Part shown: positions 8,701 to 10,409 of the stretch, piece after piece
Layout: every line of letters starts with the position of its first letter
Position numbering within the stretch: position 1 is the first letter of the stretch
From: JAZDJJ01 sp043804035
GTDB taxonomy: Bacteria > Bacteroidota > Bacteroidia > Palsa-948
DNA: 10,409 nt
Direction of reading: 5' to 3'
Assembly: GCA_043804035.1 (NCBI GenBank)
Contig: JAZDJJ010000180.1
Span: forward strand, 1-10,409
Translations under genes and position numbers: made by a program
The notes under the pieces: model-generated
What the model was told of the DNA's origin: nothing
The model's database searches: none
What the model saw: the letters and a program-made list of their open reading frames with translations, nothing else

Positions 8701-8927
8701 TGGAGAAGTATGAAAAAGAAAATGACTTTGTGAAGAAAAAAATTATTGTAACGAAAGAAGATATTGTTATAGTAAAAAATCAAATCAAAGATGTCTATTC
8801 CAAAATAATGAATCACGAATTCAATCAAGGTTGTGGAGAAAAAGATTGTTACTGGTGTAATTTTGTGAAACAGAATCAAAGCATATTATTGCTTGAAGAA
8901 AAAAAAGAAGAATCTTTTGAGAACTGA
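5754..8927 (+). CDS. UvrD-family helicase fused to a PD-(D/E)XK Fe-S nuclease domain
   Basis: This 1057-residue single-chain helicase-nuclease is probably cytosolic and acts in DNA end processing or repair. The superfamily 1A helicase core is complete: the Q-motif region NSGQRKAV (24-31), Walker A GPGTGKT (43-49), TYTDAGT (75-81), Walker B VDEYQDT (281-287), GDDDQCIYEFQGAR (311-324), ENYRST (346-351), TAHSAKGLEF (646-655) and LFYVGMTRAK (701-710). The C-terminal RecB-type nuclease has His825 in GTAIH, Asp915 in GKLD and Asp928-Tyr-Lys930 in VVDYKTG, followed by YWRQIVFYK (954-962). Four cysteines, 798 in YMEC and 1027, 1032, 1035 in C-x4-C-x2-C, form the split 4Fe-4S 'iron staple' pattern seen in AddB-type nucleases. 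The architecture resembles mycobacterial AdnA/AdnB subunits. Two ATGs are adjacent (5754, 5757) and either could start. The stop abuts that of the convergent gene. A plain repair role is more likely than a defence role, since no defence partner is nearby. Confidence 0.93.
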   Translation: MMSTNNNSKERYDKKFEEEISLLNSGQRKAVEHIDGPVMVIAGPGTGKTQIIAARIGHILKSDLQIAPHNILCLTYTDAGTVAMRNRLLQFIGPAAYRVNIYTFHSFCNNIIQHNLDYFGKREMEPISELENVQLLRGILDSLPLSDSALKRFKGDIYYDIPRINNLFRMMKEENWSSEFVSEKIDEYINDLPNRDEFIYKKANTKQGTKAGDVKQKNIDAEKKKMELLREAANLFPKYCEMMKERGRYDYSDMILWVLNAFKKDENFLRNYQEWYQYFLVDEYQDTNGAQNELLQLLIDYWEKPNVFVVGDDDQCIYEFQGARVKNMTSFLEKYEKEMEVIVLKENYRSTPKILDVSKAVIDNNNQRLIKQEIILKKNPNLDKTLISSHPQIQQSTVVPDIIQYYNIQHEEASVVDEISKIQSQESNLGEVAIIYYKHSQAENIISLLEKKNIPYNVKKKINIFNLIIVQQILNILSYLKEEHDKPNSGEYLLFEMMHYQFFGISPRDIAKISVHCGRNYFKWREFLADEEGLKKLNLENNNSISSFEKNLMLWLSEVSNSTLTMLFEKVLNGSGLLKHILDSSEKVWLLQVVTTLFDFIKTECAKQPMLSIKQFLEMIQQMRETEIPLSINKTIYEENGVNLITAHSAKGLEFKHVYLIGCTTDKWEELRGITNKFSLPDTLTFMQKDDENKIESARRLFYVGMTRAKEHLHISFAEKINEKKTLEHSCYVEEIIAKTNITVKKKHLSAEKISEYIALALTEKENPKSQISDNDFINSLLDDYSLNVTHLNKYMECPVAFYYENILRVPSVKNENTAFGTAIHNAMKWLFDKMKVNNKLFPGQDEFVNAFKKILYMQRDSFTEIQYKNRIALGEKYLPEYYSKYVNSWDKIVLTEYKIVNVESDGIPINGKLDKIEFNGNEMNVVDYKTGKPENGLSKINPPNEKEPNGGDYWRQIVFYKILADNFKRENWKMISGEIDFVEKYEKENDFVKKKIIVTKEDIVIVKNQIKDVYSKIMNHEFNQGCGEKDCYWCNFVKQNQSILLLEEKKEESFEN

Positions 8928-10193
8928 TTATCTTACCACTACAATCTTTTTGGTGAAAACATTTTCAGTGGTAGAAGCACTTATGATATAAACGCCGGAT
9001 CCTAATTGCAAATTGGTATTGAGAATGTAAGAACCGGATTTATCATTGATACTTCTGGAATAAAATGTTCTTCCAAAAATATCTGTAATCTCAACATTCA
9101 CATTTTTATTTTCCGCACCATTAATAGATACTAAAATATTTCCATCGCTAATAAGATTAGGATTTATGGTTACAGAAAAATTTGAATTTTCTGAACAGGA
9201 AACAGAAGCAGCGGAAAATGTTCGCGTCATTCCGTCAAAATCGGTTTGCTTAAGGCGATAGTAAGAAGTTTCATTTAAAGGTTCAATATCCATGAAAGAA
9301 TAATTTCGTGTAAATGAACTATTACCTATTCCATTTACCAGTCCGAGTGGCTGATAATTCAAAGCATCAGTGCTTCTTTCAATAGTAAAGAAATCATTAT
9401 TCTGCTCTGATGCAGTTGTCCATTTCACTATAACTTGTTTATCATTACACTGAGCAGAAAATTTTAAAAGTTCAATTGGTATCATTCCTAAAACACTTGA
9501 GAGTATCCAAGGTGAAAATGTAGTTTGTCCCCCCACAGTGCCCACTGTTCCTATTCCGCTTGTTACTCCTGCATTTCCATTACCCATCTGAGGATCCCAT
9601 TGCGTACCGTTCCAATGTTGTGCTTTGAAATTACTATTTGGAAATCCGCCATAATTACCTATAGTATTTTCTGCTCCTCTGTAAGAAAATGTTAAATCGG
9701 CTGTAACTCCCGCAGAAGATTTTATATCCCAAAAACGGTCAATGACTGAATTTAAAGAATCGCCATTGCCATTCATATAGCATACAGCGGCAACATTGTT
9801 GGCTGCAGGATGGGGCATATTCCCAAGAGTAGTTGCCCACGTAGAAATTTCAATATCAGAACTTCCTGCAGTAGTTTTATTGAAAGTAAAAGGAATGTAA
9901 TCTGTCATGCTATATCCAAAAGGATAAATATAATTTCCTGTCCCTGTTCCACAATTCCACTTAACAAGATTGAATTGTCCTTCCGAAACAATATGTCCTC
10001 CGCTTGCGCGAGTAATACCTGAAGTATTGTTCTGATTTACCACCAGATAAATAGGAGTCGCCGAAGTTCCTCCGTTAAGAAAAATAAAAGCCCCGTCAAG
10101 AATGAGGGTATTATTTTGGGCTGTAAGTTGAAAGAAGAATAGGAATTGAATTGCTACAATACAAATCCTGATAATGGTAATTGAATTTTTCAT
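8928..10193 (-). CDS. Secreted protein with FnIII-like domain and T9SS type A sorting domain
   Basis: This 421-residue protein is exported by Sec and then secreted or surface-attached by the type IX secretion system. A signal peptide (about 1-25) has a hydrophobic core and ends LTA|Q, the usual Bacteroidota cleavage site. The N-terminal part (about 27-235) is Gly/Asn/Thr-rich and beta-like; I do not recognise a catalytic domain. Residues about 238-333 match the FnIII-like segment that often precedes the sorting domain, with PIELLKFSA, TTASEQNNDFFTIERS and YYRLKQTDFDG. Residues about 341-421 form the sorting domain: VEITDIFGRTFYS, then LGSGVYIISAS and a basic end KKIVVVR. The start at 10191-10193 was chosen over one 12 codons upstream because MKNS begins the signal peptide. 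The role is probably adhesive or structural; the exact function is unknown. Confidence 0.9.
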   Translation of the reverse strand: MKNSITIIRICIVAIQFLFFFQLTAQNNTLILDGAFIFLNGGTSATPIYLVVNQNNTSGITRASGGHIVSEGQFNLVKWNCGTGTGNYIYPFGYSMTDYIPFTFNKTTAGSSDIEISTWATTLGNMPHPAANNVAAVCYMNGNGDSLNSVIDRFWDIKSSAGVTADLTFSYRGAENTIGNYGGFPNSNFKAQHWNGTQWDPQMGNGNAGVTSGIGTVGTVGGQTTFSPWILSSVLGMIPIELLKFSAQCNDKQVIVKWTTASEQNNDFFTIERSTDALNYQPLGLVNGIGNSSFTRNYSFMDIEPLNETSYYRLKQTDFDGMTRTFSAASVSCSENSNFSVTINPNLISDGNILVSINGAENKNVNVEITDIFGRTFYSRSINDKSGSYILNTNLQLGSGVYIISASTTENVFTKKIVVVR

Positions 10194-10197
10194 AATA

Positions 10198-10230
10198 CAA
10201 ATGTATATTAAATTTTTAATACATAACAAA
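10198..10230 (-). promoter_or_regulatory. Candidate Bacteroidota promoter for the T9SS-sorted protein gene
   Basis: On the minus strand TTTG (10230-10227) is followed after 21 nt by TACATTTG (10205-10198), an exact match to TAnnTTTG. Both boxes and the spacer fit the known Bacteroidota -33/-7 pattern. The -7 box ends only 4 nt before the ATG, so transcription from it would start at or next to the start codon and give a leaderless or nearly leaderless mRNA. AT-rich DNA makes a chance match possible. Confidence 0.35.
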
Positions 10231-10273
10231 AAAATTAAAAAAGATTTTTAGAAGAAATTTAGGTAATCAATAT

Positions 10274-10299
10274 AGGGCAGTTCTAAAAATACAAATAAA
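10274..10299 (-). repeat. 26-bp repeated sequence, copy 2 (upstream of T9SS-protein gene)
   Basis: This is identical to 5642-5667 when read on the minus strand, beginning TTTATTTGTATTTTTAG. It lies 80 nt upstream of the ATG of the T9SS-sorted protein, in the same orientation to that gene as copy 1 is to the helicase gene. Its outer end at 10299 directly abuts the first base of the CGTCATTGCGA palindrome at 10300. Confidence 0.85.
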
Positions 10300-10392
10300 C
10301 GTCATTGCGAAGGAGGAACGACTGAAGCAATCTGTTTTTTCATGTAGAAATAGAGATTGCTTCCTGCTTCGTGCCTCGCAGTCGCAATGACG
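10300..10392. repeat. REP/MITE-like imperfect palindrome, CGTCATTGCGA ends
   Basis: This 93-bp element has two inverted arms (10300-10333 and 10354-10392) around a 20-nt AT-rich loop. The outer 11 bp, CGTCATTGCGA, and the inner 10 bp, GAAGCAATCT, are perfectly complementary between the arms. The middle is imperfect (GGAGGAACGA against CGAGGCACGA, 8 of 10) and the right arm is 5 nt longer. From general knowledge, dispersed palindromes starting CGTCATTGCGA and containing GAAGCAATCT occur in many copies in various bacterial genomes. It has no ORF and is more GC-rich than its surroundings. It could form a long hairpin in DNA or RNA. Confidence 0.8.
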
Positions 10393-10409
10393 AAATCAAT
10401 TTTTGGAAC

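Noticed and set aside
6201..8879. Minus-strand open frames inside the helicase-nuclease gene
   Set aside because: They lie antisense to a gene with all motifs intact and show no domain, signal peptide or conserved pattern.
246..8927. Anti-phage defence island (patatin-like effector plus helicase-nuclease)
   Set aside because: Patatin-like effectors and UvrD/nuclease proteins do occur in defence systems, but here they are on opposite strands, separated by housekeeping genes (yicC, ftcD), and no sensor, cyclase or other defence partner is present.
10194..10229. 12-codon upstream start for the T9SS-sorted protein
   Set aside because: The added residues precede a normal signal peptide beginning MKNS and overlap the best promoter candidate, so the ATG at 10191-10193 is preferred.

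Overview
The window is AT-rich DNA that most likely comes from a member of the Bacteroidota. The clearest indicators are a secreted protein at the right end with a signal peptide, an FnIII-like domain and a C-terminal type IX secretion (T9SS type A) sorting domain. Supporting signs are poor Shine-Dalgarno signals, Bacteroidota-like promoter boxes (TTTG ... TAnnTTTG), a single-chain UvrD/RecB-type helicase-nuclease and a bifunctional FtcD. The exact taxon cannot be named from the sequence alone.

Layout, left to right. Positions 1-129 are a perfect 7-bp tandem repeat (ATGTAAA, about 18.4 copies) that runs off the left edge. It is followed by about 115 bp of AT-rich non-coding DNA. Four genes then lie on the minus strand and are read right to left: yicC (5557-4688), ftcD (4633-2984), a small lipoprotein (2927-2532) and a polytopic membrane protein with a C-terminal patatin-like lipase domain (2525-246). 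The gaps are 54, 56 and 6 bp, so the four may form one transcription unit, or two with an extra promoter before the lipoprotein. A 196-bp divergent intergenic region separates yicC from a large plus-strand helicase-nuclease gene (5754-8927). That gene converges on the minus-strand T9SS-sorted protein (10193-8928), and the two stop codons abut with no base between them. The last 216 bp are non-coding and hold a promoter candidate, a 26-bp sequence, and a 93-bp imperfect palindrome of REP/MITE type whose ends read CGTCATTGCGA.

Functionally the genes are a mixture and do not form a recognisable single pathway: RNA turnover (YicC), histidine/folate one-carbon metabolism (FtcD), envelope proteins (lipoprotein and patatin-like membrane lipase), DNA end processing or repair (UvrD-PD-(D/E)XK) and a cell-surface or secreted protein. 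No tRNA, rRNA, CRISPR array, integrase or transposase was seen.

The most noteworthy non-coding observation is an exact 26-bp match between the yicC/helicase intergenic region and the right end of the window, on opposite strands. Each copy sits 80-86 nt upstream of a gene start in the same orientation relative to that gene. The right-hand copy directly abuts the CGTCATTGCGA palindrome. It is either a shared promoter or leader module, or the conserved flank of a small dispersed element.
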